Assembly (NCBI GenBank): GCA_018650445.1
Contig: JABIFX010000157.1
Span: 1-42,396, forward strand
Direction: 5' to 3'
Source of the DNA: Fidelibacterota bacterium
Lineage (GTDB): Bacteria; Fidelibacterota; UBA8477; JABMPR01
DNA: 42,396 nucleotides
Notes under the pieces: generated by a model
What the model was told of the DNA's origin: nothing
Seen by the model: only the letters and a program-made list of their open reading frames with translations
Database searches by the model: none
In this document: positions 7,236 through 16,098 of the stretch, piece by piece
How the letters are laid out: each line of letters opens with the position of its first letter
Position numbering within the stretch: the stretch's first letter is position 1
Program-made: the position numbers and the translations under genes

Positions 7236-9197
7236 TTATTTGGACATGTTGAGCTGCATGAGCACGGGGCGATGATCAGAAATAATCAGTTCATACTCTT
7301 CCCAACTACCTAGCCACTCAGCTACAGGCAACGTCTGTATGGTGCTGCCATTTTCAAATTCATCAAAAAAGCCCTTCCCGATCAGAATATGATCTAGGAA
7401 GCTTGGCCAACTTGGATAAGACGCTTGTTCAATATCCCCGGCAATGCGATCAGTGGTAAATCTGAAGTTTTCTGGATCACCCAGGAAGGCTGTAAAACTC
7501 TGTAAAACTCCCACATCATCAATCTGGTCATTCCAGTCTCCCAGGACGATGATATTTTCCTCACCTATCTCCATACCCAGACTCAAATATTCATGCAGCT
7601 CTGCTACTGATTTTTTGCGACGTTCCAGACCATTCCCACAACACTTCAAGTGCAGATTAATGATCGAAACCGGTTCTCTTTTCCCGTCTACTGTCCAGAC
7701 AAAATCTACGCGGAGCGGTGGACGACCGGCAAAATTGTAATCTGAGTGGGCAAAGGGCTCTTCCCTGCCAACATAGGCCAGTACACTTTTCTTGTATATC
7801 ACAGCCTGATCAAAAAAACTTGATTGCCTGGTAACCTTAAAATCATAGGCAGGTAAAAGATCCATCATGGCTGCAAATTGCTCCAGACTTCCAATCTCCT
7901 GTACCGCATAGACATCAGCATTAATTTTTTGCATAATCTCGGCAACAGCAGTGATAGTACTGTCCTTGGATTTGGGAAACCACTCCATATTCCAGGTAGC
8001 TACATCGAGATAATTATCCCGATTAAAATTGGGTACTTCAAATTGCCATCTCTTCAGTATTGATGATTCGCCTGACGCAGGGCTGTTCTGAGCCTTGCTA
8101 AAATCTCGTTTCCCTACAAAGCTGCGTGTCTTTTCCAGGTCAGTGAGATGTTTTGTCATGGTCTGGTCTGGATGAATATCATCCGTACTCAGAGTGAATA
8201 ACACACCTCTTGCAAATGGGTTCTTATAACCGGCCAGTGTGCCTGTCTTGCGATGTACATAAAGTACGATATGTCCAATATTACTGGCACCACCATAACC
8301 CTGCACAATCAGTGTATGTTTCTGTGGATCCTCCCAGGGTGTGTTATAGCCTGCATTGGTACCACCAGAAACAATGAGATCGATCCCATCTACCAGGTGA
8401 CCCAATTCAAGGTTTGTAATAACTCTGTCACTAAAATCACTCTCATCTTCATAAGTATCAACAAATTCAGCAAATTCATCTTCACGTTGATAGGGTACAC
8501 CCAGGTGCGATAGACCTATGATGCAATTAGCACCTTGATCTTTGAGCACCTTGATTTGCTCTCTAGCCGCAACAATTTCTCGTCCGAATTCTACACCAGC
8601 TGTTTGCCCTGGTAAGAGCTTTCTGGGTGTATTGGCAGTAGATAATCCAAATATCCCCAGCTTAACGCCCTGAAATGTTTTAACGAGATTTGCCTGCGGT
8701 GAATAGAGGTCACTCTTCAAATTCGCACCAAGAAAAGGGAATTGGGCTCTTTCGTTCAGGTTAGAAATATTTTCCATCCCAAACATGAATTCCTGCAAGC
8801 CTATAACAGATGCATCATATTCCATCTCATTCATCCAGTCAACCATGGCACGACCTGAATCAGCCATACCCAGGGGTGTTCCCTGGAATATGTTACCACC
8901 ATCCAGCAATAGAACTTCTGATCCTTCCGTTTTCGCCAGGTCTCGAATCTCGTTCACATAGGTGAACATGGAAGCACCACCACCAAGATCAGGTGGAAAT
9001 TCAGGATTCATAAACCAAGCTTTTGAAGGGGAAATCCCTCCATGTAGATCATTGGTGAAAAGCAGATGAATTTTGAGGTACTCTGGAGAATCGAATTTTT
9101 TATTGTACGTTGATGTCTGGGCATCCACATAATCTGGCTGCACAAGCACCAGCATTAATGCGACAAAAAAGAAACCCAGTATGGGAAGTCGTTTCAC
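7236..9197 (-). CDS. secreted metallophosphatase-like/EEP nuclease fusion protein
   Basis: A Sec-exported protein of 653 residues (signal peptide 1-27, cut after VDAQ). Residues 43-345 resemble the calcineurin-like half of UshA/5'-nucleotidases, with no usual 5'-nucleotidase C-terminal domain. Residues 397-650 are instead an EEP nuclease domain with N403, E405, E434, H516, D554, N556, D557, D602, H603, D641 and H642 all in place. The metallophosphatase half has lost ligands: the second motif reads DGGN (N102 for D), GNHE is GLQE (134-135), and GGHSH is GGTNA (T280 and A282 for His); only D50, H52 and H231 remain. That half is probably a binding or scaffold domain. The GTG start overlaps the stop of the upstream barrel gene (GTGA), which shows co-translation. 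Confidence 0.88.
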   Translation of the reverse strand: MKRLPILGFFFVALMLVLVQPDYVDAQTSTYNKKFDSPEYLKIHLLFTNDLHGGISPSKAWFMNPEFPPDLGGGASMFTYVNEIRDLAKTEGSEVLLLDGGNIFQGTPLGMADSGRAMVDWMNEMEYDASVIGLQEFMFGMENISNLNERAQFPFLGANLKSDLYSPQANLVKTFQGVKLGIFGLSTANTPRKLLPGQTAGVEFGREIVAAREQIKVLKDQGANCIIGLSHLGVPYQREDEFAEFVDTYEDESDFSDRVITNLELGHLVDGIDLIVSGGTNAGYNTPWEDPQKHTLIVQGYGGASNIGHIVLYVHRKTGTLAGYKNPFARGVLFTLSTDDIHPDQTMTKHLTDLEKTRSFVGKRDFSKAQNSPASGESSILKRWQFEVPNFNRDNYLDVATWNMEWFPKSKDSTITAVAEIMQKINADVYAVQEIGSLEQFAAMMDLLPAYDFKVTRQSSFFDQAVIYKKSVLAYVGREEPFAHSDYNFAGRPPLRVDFVWTVDGKREPVSIINLHLKCCGNGLERRKKSVAELHEYLSLGMEIGEENIIVLGDWNDQIDDVGVLQSFTAFLGDPENFRFTTDRIAGDIEQASYPSWPSFLDHILIGKGFFDEFENGSTIQTLPVAEWLGSWEEYELIISDHRPVLMQLNMSK

Positions 9198-10573
9198 AGA
9201 CTATAACTCATGGAGATTGAATAGTTAGTTTTTGATTCCCGAACATTTTCATAGACATTGGCTGACATTTCACCAGGGACAAAAATATCATAATACCGAT
9301 ACCCTACTGACGAAAGTTGTAGTGCCACATCAAATTGCAAGGGTCCACTTTTCCAGCCTGAGCCACCGCTGAGAACTGCCTGAGAGAGTTCACTGTCAAT
9401 GGGCGATTCTGCCCAGCTAAAACCAGCTCGAAAGGGTACATTTTCGTTCACCCAATGTTCGATACCCCCACTTATCGTAAATGCTTCCTGCATGGGGTAT
9501 GCAAATGGGGAATCAGCCTCCAAAAGCGAGTCGCTATAGCTCACTTCATATTGGGTCCAGTCCTGATAGGCTAGCGACACATAAACTGATGTGGGCAAGC
9601 TGTTGGATGGTTTCATCCTCAAACCAAGCTCAAGGCGGGCGGGAATATTGACTGTTGACCCCAGAGAATCCGAAGACCACTCCAAACTCGGTAAGTCCAG
9701 TGCGAGATCATAAAAGGGGTTTGCACCCTGGCGTATGGACTCAATTGAATAAGCAGACTGATAGCTCGCGCTAATTCTCCAGTGCAAACCAAAATCCTTG
9801 ATCACTCCCATATTAAATATGAATGGTGAATTATCCAGTTCCCAGCTCTCGGTTTTCAATAGGTTTGAACCAGCCGCAAGGGCAGAAACATTTGCACTAT
9901 CCAAAACTGATATGCCATACTCGTTTTCCAGACCAACACCGTGGAGCATGCGCATTCCAAGACCAACTGACCAGGACCCAAAAGCCGTCCCAAGACTGGC
10001 GCCACTGGATTGTATCACACCTGCTTGACTCAGATGATGATATCCAATGAGAGGATCTCGGTTGATGTTTGGTGAGTAAAGGCTACCTCTGATCTCCTCT
10101 TTAAATGAGAAAGCCGGGGTAAGCAAGGGTGTTGAGGCCAGAGAGATTGACAATTGACCGCTGCCCCATGTTGCCCCGCCCGAAAAGGTGTTTTGTATGC
10201 CCTTGGAAACCACATAGATGTTATTGGTAACCACATCTCCAAATTGATCAATGGCAGGAAAGGATCGATTTTCATTTGTAGTTATGGCACCAAAGGAACC
10301 ACTCAACTTAAGACCAACAAATCCTGCCTGATTGGCCGGGTTACTGAAAGTACTCATGGCCGAGCTATAATCGGAGGTATTCGCTCCTGATAAAGCCACA
10401 TCTCGACTGTGGGACAACCCCAATTGATTCATCAATAACGGATTAAAATAGCTCTGAGCAAAAAGCGTGCAGCTTGATAATAACAGCATAATTATGCTGA
10501 AAGTTCGTGTAAGTCTCATAGTGTCCATGGAGGTCTTCTTATCATTCATTTTGTGTATATTTGTCATATTCAT
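9194..10573 (-). CDS. predicted outer-membrane protein, PorV/FadL-like
   Basis: A beta-strand-rich protein of about 459 residues with a Sec signal (core MRLTRTFSIIMLLLSSCTLFAQ). After the signal comes RDVALSGANTSDYSSAMSTF followed by SNPAN, the N-terminal pattern of PorV/PorQ and FadL-like barrels, in which an Asn-Pro-Ala segment follows an early strand. Alternating hydrophobic strands continue to the end (SISMSYSL). The start is uncertain: GTG at 10576 abuts the upstream TAG, ATG at 10573 is chosen here, and a later ATG just before the signal core would also work. It lies between the helix-hairpin-helix barrel gene and the metallophosphatase-nuclease gene, overlapping the latter by 4 nt. It may anchor or export its operon partners; the exact role is not shown. 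Confidence 0.75.
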   Translation of the reverse strand: MNMTNIHKMNDKKTSMDTMRLTRTFSIIMLLLSSCTLFAQSYFNPLLMNQLGLSHSRDVALSGANTSDYSSAMSTFSNPANQAGFVGLKLSGSFGAITTNENRSFPAIDQFGDVVTNNIYVVSKGIQNTFSGGATWGSGQLSISLASTPLLTPAFSFKEEIRGSLYSPNINRDPLIGYHHLSQAGVIQSSGASLGTAFGSWSVGLGMRMLHGVGLENEYGISVLDSANVSALAAGSNLLKTESWELDNSPFIFNMGVIKDFGLHWRISASYQSAYSIESIRQGANPFYDLALDLPSLEWSSDSLGSTVNIPARLELGLRMKPSNSLPTSVYVSLAYQDWTQYEVSYSDSLLEADSPFAYPMQEAFTISGGIEHWVNENVPFRAGFSWAESPIDSELSQAVLSGGSGWKSGPLQFDVALQLSSVGYRYYDIFVPGEMSANVYENVRESKTNYSISMSYSL

Positions 10574-10576
10574 CAC

Positions 10577-13099
10577 CTAGAAGGCATAGTCCAATTGAAT
10601 TCGGAAATCTGTAGCCTCAGTAAAATAGTTTACCCCTGTCTGAGGCGATCTTGAGGAGGAGGAGGGTGTACCATAGGCATAATTGGAAATAGCGGAACCT
10701 TCGTCCCATGTGAGTTTGGCTCTTACAGCCCAGTGATTTCCAAGACGGGAGAAGGTGGTCAGGTACCAGCGAATTGATCCATTGGGGGAATCAAATACCT
10801 GGAAGTCAGTATCCTCAAAGCTCCAGAAGAAGCCCTTATAGTAGGCGATATGCCCAATGAGCTTAAAACTTTCTGTAAAATTATGAGTCACGGTGAAGCC
10901 CAGGGCATTTCCAGGGCTATAGGCTTGTCCAACGGCAGAGTTATTATTTGCTCCCGTGGCTAAATCGATGGTTAATCGTCGACGTGGATCAAATTGAGTC
11001 CCTGAATTAGCATAAGTCACCTGCAGCTGATCAAAACCTGAAAGTCTCATTCTGGCTGTAAAAATGGTTTCCCGGTTTTCATAACCGGTTGGTGCAAAGA
11101 TATTGAATCTTCCACGGGCCTGCCATTTTTGTCGTACCCTGAACCGATAGTTAAAAGTAGGTCGATATTCAAGTGTTGCCACTGTCCGGAAATACCTCGA
11201 TCCATCAGCTACCCGGGTCCAGGTATCAAAATTTGTCGTCAACAACCAGGCCCGATGCATCTGATAGCGACTGCTGACATAAATCCCCTGCTCGGCTTGA
11301 GGTTGCGAAGCACCAGCATAGAGGTATGAAAAGGCAGGATTTTTCAAATAATAATAGTCTTCAAAAATACTGCTTTTATAGCGCTGATAATTTGAAAAAC
11401 TACGCTGATAGGGATTGTCAAAGCCAAGGTCATAATCACGATAAAGCACCATGAAATTGAAATTGTCAAATTGGAGATAGGCATTAGCCACTAACGCTCT
11501 AGGATCATCTTTAATCGATAGTATCTCGCTATCCTTGTCCAGGACAGCCCATTCAAGCTGTAGTGCCAGATTGCTGATAACCGTACTGAACTCTAGCCCC
11601 TGTACACGCCGATTAGATTTAGCCACATCCCAGAGTGAGGAAGCTGCTGATGAGGCATGCATGGCAGCCACTTCCGTATCGGCACCATTCCCAGAGGAAT
11701 TCAGAAATAATCCTGTGTTACCAGGAAGTATCAGAGTGAGGAGGGGATCTGGTCTCAACTCCTTATCATAGAGACTTTCATAGCTGGAAAATCCCACAAA
11801 GGTTCCCGGGGTAATTTCATAACGAAGGTTTCCACCATAGGTCACTTCCTCAACCGCATTCAGCATATCCAGAGTATCTTGGACAAAATAATCATAGTCA
11901 TCTCTTGGATACATAGTGATCAAGGAGGTAAACGATTCACCATCGGAATTGAGTATTGCATCTCTATCGTTTTTTGATGCAAATACCATGAACTTAAACT
12001 TGTCAAATAGGGAACCCTGTATACCAGCACCCCTCAGCGCATACTGTTGGGTTCTAGATAGATCGGAAAAGATACCGGTGACACGTTTGTTCCATCCATA
12101 GCCCGAATAGCGAGGTGATCGAAAATCAGTGGACTGCATCACCAGCCCCTGAGCAATGGTCGCAGAAAAGTTACCTAAAACCATACGATCCAAGTGCAGA
12201 GGTCCCAAATTATAATCGGAAACAGTAAACGAGAGTTTCACTTCAGGAATATCACCATCGTTAAAATAGCGATGAGATTCACCAAGCTGCCGATTGTAGG
12301 ATATGCCTGCTTTCCAGTGACGGGAATTAGTAAAAGACAGTTTATGAAGAACATCTGGTCTTGAAGCCGGATTGTTAAGGAGCTCCGATTTCTTCAATTC
12401 TTCCAGATTCTCAATCTGTAGGATTGTGGCTACAGCCTCTTCTTCAGAATTGGTAGAAGGGATGGATTTCACAACCATATTATACCAGACATGCATCTGT
12501 CCATCCTCAGGTTCGCTGTAAGTCACGAATTCCCGCAAATTACGGTAACCATAGTATGACAGACCGATGGCATTTCTGAGCCATCTTGCAGATCCAATGG
12601 AGTCAACTTCTGCACGTAGTTTAAGGACTGCCACGGCATCGATCTGACTGACATTCTGGAAGGATACCAGGTCATCATAGGTGGCTGTGTTCACATTGAT
12701 GGGTTCTGCCAGACGTTCCAGCCAGAGTTCCATCAAACCTTCACTGGCACCTTCAGTGGAAGTCCAATCCTCTACTTTCCTATATTGATCTTGAAGACGC
12801 GTATTGGTTGAAGCATTTTCGTCTGGTTTTAGCACGAGTTGCGGTTTTAAAGCTTCTATATCGACGTGCTCCAGTTCGGAAACGTTTACCAATTCATAGA
12901 TGCTCTCAAGTGGACCATGGTATTGCACATACTCATAGACCGCAAGCATTTGGCCTTCGGTAAGAGGCAGGTCTTGTAGCTCTGAGAGCGAGGCATTATT
13001 AATATCCACAGGATTTGCCCATGCCAGACCCAGCATCAATAAACTGATGATGGTGATGTGCCCTACCCTCTTGAATATCACTGATGTTTGTCTAATCAT
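10577..13099 (-). CDS. helix-hairpin-helix (ComEA-like) protein with predicted outer-membrane barrel
   Basis: An 840-residue exported protein. After a signal sequence (about 1-29) come two ComEA-like helix-hairpin-helix units, at about 31-90 (VDINNASLSELQDLPL) and 133-195 (INVNTATYDDLVSFQNV). Such units bind DNA backbone without sequence specificity. The remaining 600 or so residues are rich in aromatic, alternating strands and end in FRIQLDYAF; a terminal Phe is typical of outer-membrane barrels. The overall shape is therefore a periplasmic DNA-binding head on a barrel, or a barrel-linked DNA receptor. It lies 9 nt after the PorV-like gene and directly abuts the next barrel gene. Proteins of this layout occur in Bacteroidota without, to my knowledge, an assigned function. 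DNA binding is inferred from the fold. Confidence 0.78.
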   Translation of the reverse strand: MIRQTSVIFKRVGHITIISLLMLGLAWANPVDINNASLSELQDLPLTEGQMLAVYEYVQYHGPLESIYELVNVSELEHVDIEALKPQLVLKPDENASTNTRLQDQYRKVEDWTSTEGASEGLMELWLERLAEPINVNTATYDDLVSFQNVSQIDAVAVLKLRAEVDSIGSARWLRNAIGLSYYGYRNLREFVTYSEPEDGQMHVWYNMVVKSIPSTNSEEEAVATILQIENLEELKKSELLNNPASRPDVLHKLSFTNSRHWKAGISYNRQLGESHRYFNDGDIPEVKLSFTVSDYNLGPLHLDRMVLGNFSATIAQGLVMQSTDFRSPRYSGYGWNKRVTGIFSDLSRTQQYALRGAGIQGSLFDKFKFMVFASKNDRDAILNSDGESFTSLITMYPRDDYDYFVQDTLDMLNAVEEVTYGGNLRYEITPGTFVGFSSYESLYDKELRPDPLLTLILPGNTGLFLNSSGNGADTEVAAMHASSAASSLWDVAKSNRRVQGLEFSTVISNLALQLEWAVLDKDSEILSIKDDPRALVANAYLQFDNFNFMVLYRDYDLGFDNPYQRSFSNYQRYKSSIFEDYYYLKNPAFSYLYAGASQPQAEQGIYVSSRYQMHRAWLLTTNFDTWTRVADGSRYFRTVATLEYRPTFNYRFRVRQKWQARGRFNIFAPTGYENRETIFTARMRLSGFDQLQVTYANSGTQFDPRRRLTIDLATGANNNSAVGQAYSPGNALGFTVTHNFTESFKLIGHIAYYKGFFWSFEDTDFQVFDSPNGSIRWYLTTFSRLGNHWAVRAKLTWDEGSAISNYAYGTPSSSSRSPQTGVNYFTEATDFRIQLDYAF

Positions 13100-13108
13100 T
13101 GCATGGCT

Positions 13109-14020
13109 CTAGAAAGGATCTACGAAGTCATAGGCCAGCGATAGTTGATGCGTCGCAGGCAGGACCGGATGGGTTAGGAGCGCATAATCCAAAGCGATTC
13201 CTTTAGCTTTAAAACTGAAGCCCGTCCCAAAGCGGTTGGGTTGTGATTGAATACCGGCACGTAATGTAAAAAAGGTATTCAAGCCATACTCCAAACCGGC
13301 ATGCAATTCAGTGTCAAAACCTGGGCTACTCACCAGCATAAAGCTGGTTACAACCTGCTGGGTTGGTGCGTAGGAAAAACCAGCTTGAATATCACGATGC
13401 AGGTTAAATGCTGCACTTCCTGAACCGATCATAGGACGATTGATATTGTGTGCAACCACACCAAGCCAGTGTCTTTTTGATAGGGTCGCTTGAAAGCCCA
13501 GATCAACTGCAAAGGCCGTGGCACTTCCTAGATCCATACCATCAGAACCATCACCAGTTACACCAGCAGATTGGCCATAATCAATGGAAAGATACTTGAG
13601 TGTATAACCCATATTCAAACTTGATATCCGGTCTTCACGAAGATTAAATGCATGAGACACTCCCAGAGCAGTTTCACCACTCAGTGTTTGATCCTGGTAA
13701 GAAACTGACATGGATTCAAAGCTTAATCCAAGTTTCCCCAGACCACTGGGTAGGTCCAGGACTGTCGCCAGGATACTATGGGGTAAATAGGACTGATTGT
13801 AGATGCGTTGGGTACTGGCCAGAACCGTTCCATTCTCAATATTTCGAATGGATGCTGGATTGAGCAGCAGACTGCTTCCATCACTAGAATAGGCGATATT
13901 ACTCCCCATGAGGGCACCCATGGCAGCTGATTTGTATGGTGTATCCGTGGTTACCTGCCCATATGAAAGACCAACCAATACACTAAATATTATGAGTCGA
14001 AGCATATTTAAATTCTTCAT
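13109..14020 (-). CDS. PorV/PorQ-family outer-membrane protein
   Basis: A 303-residue protein with a signal peptide (about 1-21, ending SYGQ) and the PorV/PorQ hallmarks: AAMGALMGSNIAYSSDGSS, then LLLNPASI (N54-P55) and strand-rich sequence to a terminal Phe. PorV-type proteins are outer-membrane barrels that help type IX secretion or attach its cargo. That fits, because the gene directly upstream encodes a protein with a sorting-type C-terminus, and the two genes overlap by one base (TAATG). It could be a dedicated shuttle for the lamin-tail proteins of this locus. The family call is good; the specific partner is inference. Confidence 0.8.
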   Translation of the reverse strand: MKNLNMLRLIIFSVLVGLSYGQVTTDTPYKSAAMGALMGSNIAYSSDGSSLLLNPASIRNIENGTVLASTQRIYNQSYLPHSILATVLDLPSGLGKLGLSFESMSVSYQDQTLSGETALGVSHAFNLREDRISSLNMGYTLKYLSIDYGQSAGVTGDGSDGMDLGSATAFAVDLGFQATLSKRHWLGVVAHNINRPMIGSGSAAFNLHRDIQAGFSYAPTQQVVTSFMLVSSPGFDTELHAGLEYGLNTFFTLRAGIQSQPNRFGTGFSFKAKGIALDYALLTHPVLPATHQLSLAYDFVDPF

Positions 14021-16002
14021 TATCTACTCCCGATGACTACAGGAGCCATATCTGTCAAAATCTCACCAGTGGAGCGGTTTACTGTTTCCAGATGCATGAT
14101 ATAAGTTCCTGGCGTCACAAGCTGATAGATTTCATTGCGACCGTTCCAGGTCTTGGTCACTTCAAGAGACAGGCTGCGGTAATCCTCGAAAAGTGTGGTG
14201 ATGATGTGCCCGGACATATCGAAAATCCTGAGGGTTACCCGTGAATTTGCGGGAAATTTGTAAGTATATTGAATTTTTTCAGCCAGTTGTGGTACAAAGG
14301 GATAGGGCGCAACTGAGAGGCTGGTTCCACCATCACTGTCCTCCCCTTCTTTATAGGGCTGTACATCGCTGGCATAGGCTGCCAGGAGTTGTCCGTCATC
14401 GTTGTATAGACTGGCAATACCAAATACCTGAACCAGATTCCCTACTTGGAGCAAACTATCGGCAGTTAAATCATCCAGTAAATGTGTGGTATCCCAAATT
14501 CTTATGGAGACGAGACCATCGGCATCTTCCAGGCCAACATTTGATCCCCCTCCGATTCCATCGCTTCTGGATTGGACGGCACCCCAGACCCTGACGAAGC
14601 TACCCTGATTTGCATCTGCAGTCATCTCGGCACTGGTAATGGTCCTAATACCCGGCACAGGTCTGCCTGTGGCAAGCTGGGTGCTTGAAAAATTGATGAT
14701 TTGTTTGGTGCCATTGTATTCAGAAACTTCACCAACCAGATTTATGGAATCACCCTGGACCAGGGCTGGGTTCAACATACCTGTAGCTGATAGAACAATA
14801 CCGTAGCCAGATTCATCCTGGACATAGGCTTCCGTTCTATCGGTACGGGTGATGCCAGAACCAATTGCTACGACAACATTCAAATTCACTATGGTGCCCG
14901 AATAGCTGTCGAAATTTCCACGGATGGTTTGGATCGTCACTGGTGGGGGTGGATCTGTAATTGCAATCCCTCCAATGGGGCTCGTCTCCGATAGACCTGA
15001 AGTATTCAATGCAGTTATGTAATAAGCGAGAGTACCCTCTGCATTGGTGGCAGGAATCGTGACGCTGTAACTGTCACCACCTGAAGATGCCATGACCAGG
15101 TCAACAGGTGTGCCTGTTTCTGTTGGGAAGGTGTAGGTCAGTGTAACTGAACTTATGCCAGCATCATCGGTGGCATCGGCAGTAATAATTATATCTTCTG
15201 TAGTCTCGGGATCTGAGGGTGTGGCAATGATATTATTGATCTCAGGTTTGACAATGGTCAGATCAACCACAGACCAGGTATCAGCCAGATTTTCACTGGT
15301 TTCATCATGACCGGTAATCCCATTGCCACCTGAAGAAACTTCTGTTCCCTCTTCCCCATTGCGAATCAGTTTAAAACCATCCACATGGGTCTCCATGAAA
15401 CTCTGATTTTCCACTGGTGTATCAGCGGCATAACCAGCGACAGGACTTTTATCCAATGTGTACGTTGAAGCTGTGGTGCTGTCTGTACCCCACACGAGAT
15501 ATTCAACGTCTTCTACAGTGGATGAGACACCATCCCAATGAAAAAGAATAAGAGATTCTGACGTGTTGTCCAATTTGACATTAGGTGAGCCACCGATTGT
15601 AGATGTGCCATCGACTGCATCCAGCATATTGTCCTTCAGTGAAAGATCTGGGCTGGCTCCATAGGTCGTTTCATAGTCACTATTTCGGGCCATACTCAAG
15701 ATCAGAGAACCACCAGCTGAAATAGTTGTATCAGGGAATCGGACAATAAAATCAGTCGAGCTACCTGACCAATAGTCAATACCACTGGGCAGATTATAGT
15801 AATATTTTCCATTGGCCTTATCGGTACCATCTGTCAGGTAGTAATCACTGAGATTGATAGACCCGGCTGTAGGATTGCTGATCAATATGTATTCACCTGC
15901 TGAGGGTTGGAGTACAACCTCATTGATCAGGAGATGATCAACCGCCATGGCCAGATAGGGCATGAGCAGAAAAAATACGCTTTGAATTATTTGTCTCTTC
16001 AT
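14020..16002 (-). CDS. secreted lamin-tail/OB-fold protein with type IX-style C-terminus
   Basis: A 660-residue secreted protein and first gene of the tight five-gene operon. Signal peptide 1-20 (ending LAMA); lamin-tail domain from about 23 (LLINEVVLQPSAGEYILISN) to about 180; an Ig-like domain about 253-350; two OB-fold domains of the kind found in YhcR/ExeM-type nucleases, about 355-450 and 455-550; and a FlgD-Ig/sorting-type C-terminal domain about 565-660. No catalytic nuclease domain is present. In known secreted DNases (ExeM, Xds) lamin-tail and OB folds accompany an EEP domain in one chain; here the EEP domain is four genes downstream. Likely role: surface nucleic-acid or polymer binding. 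It shares its architecture with the 18711-16099 gene. Confidence 0.82.
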   Translation of the reverse strand: MKRQIIQSVFFLLMPYLAMAVDHLLINEVVLQPSAGEYILISNPTAGSINLSDYYLTDGTDKANGKYYYNLPSGIDYWSGSSTDFIVRFPDTTISAGGSLILSMARNSDYETTYGASPDLSLKDNMLDAVDGTSTIGGSPNVKLDNTSESLILFHWDGVSSTVEDVEYLVWGTDSTTASTYTLDKSPVAGYAADTPVENQSFMETHVDGFKLIRNGEEGTEVSSGGNGITGHDETSENLADTWSVVDLTIVKPEINNIIATPSDPETTEDIIITADATDDAGISSVTLTYTFPTETGTPVDLVMASSGGDSYSVTIPATNAEGTLAYYITALNTSGLSETSPIGGIAITDPPPPVTIQTIRGNFDSYSGTIVNLNVVVAIGSGITRTDRTEAYVQDESGYGIVLSATGMLNPALVQGDSINLVGEVSEYNGTKQIINFSSTQLATGRPVPGIRTITSAEMTADANQGSFVRVWGAVQSRSDGIGGGSNVGLEDADGLVSIRIWDTTHLLDDLTADSLLQVGNLVQVFGIASLYNDDGQLLAAYASDVQPYKEGEDSDGGTSLSVAPYPFVPQLAEKIQYTYKFPANSRVTLRIFDMSGHIITTLFEDYRSLSLEVTKTWNGRNEIYQLVTPGTYIMHLETVNRSTGEILTDMAPVVIGSR

Positions 16003-16055
16003 TCTCTCACTTCTGTTTCATCGTATACAAAATCATTAAACAACACTATTGATGC

Positions 16056-16082
16056 AAAAGGCGTCCCTATAGAACGCCTTTT
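16056..16082 (-). terminator. hairpin terminator after the large lamin-tail gene
   Basis: A perfect 9-bp stem, AAAAGGCGT (16056-16064) with ACGCCTTTT (16074-16082), and a 9-nt loop. On the minus strand it begins 17 nt past the stop of the 18711-16099 gene. The T run is only four bases, so termination may be partial, leaving some read-through into the five-gene operon that starts at 16002. Confidence 0.6.
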
Positions 16083-16098
16083 GCCAATTTCATTAAAT

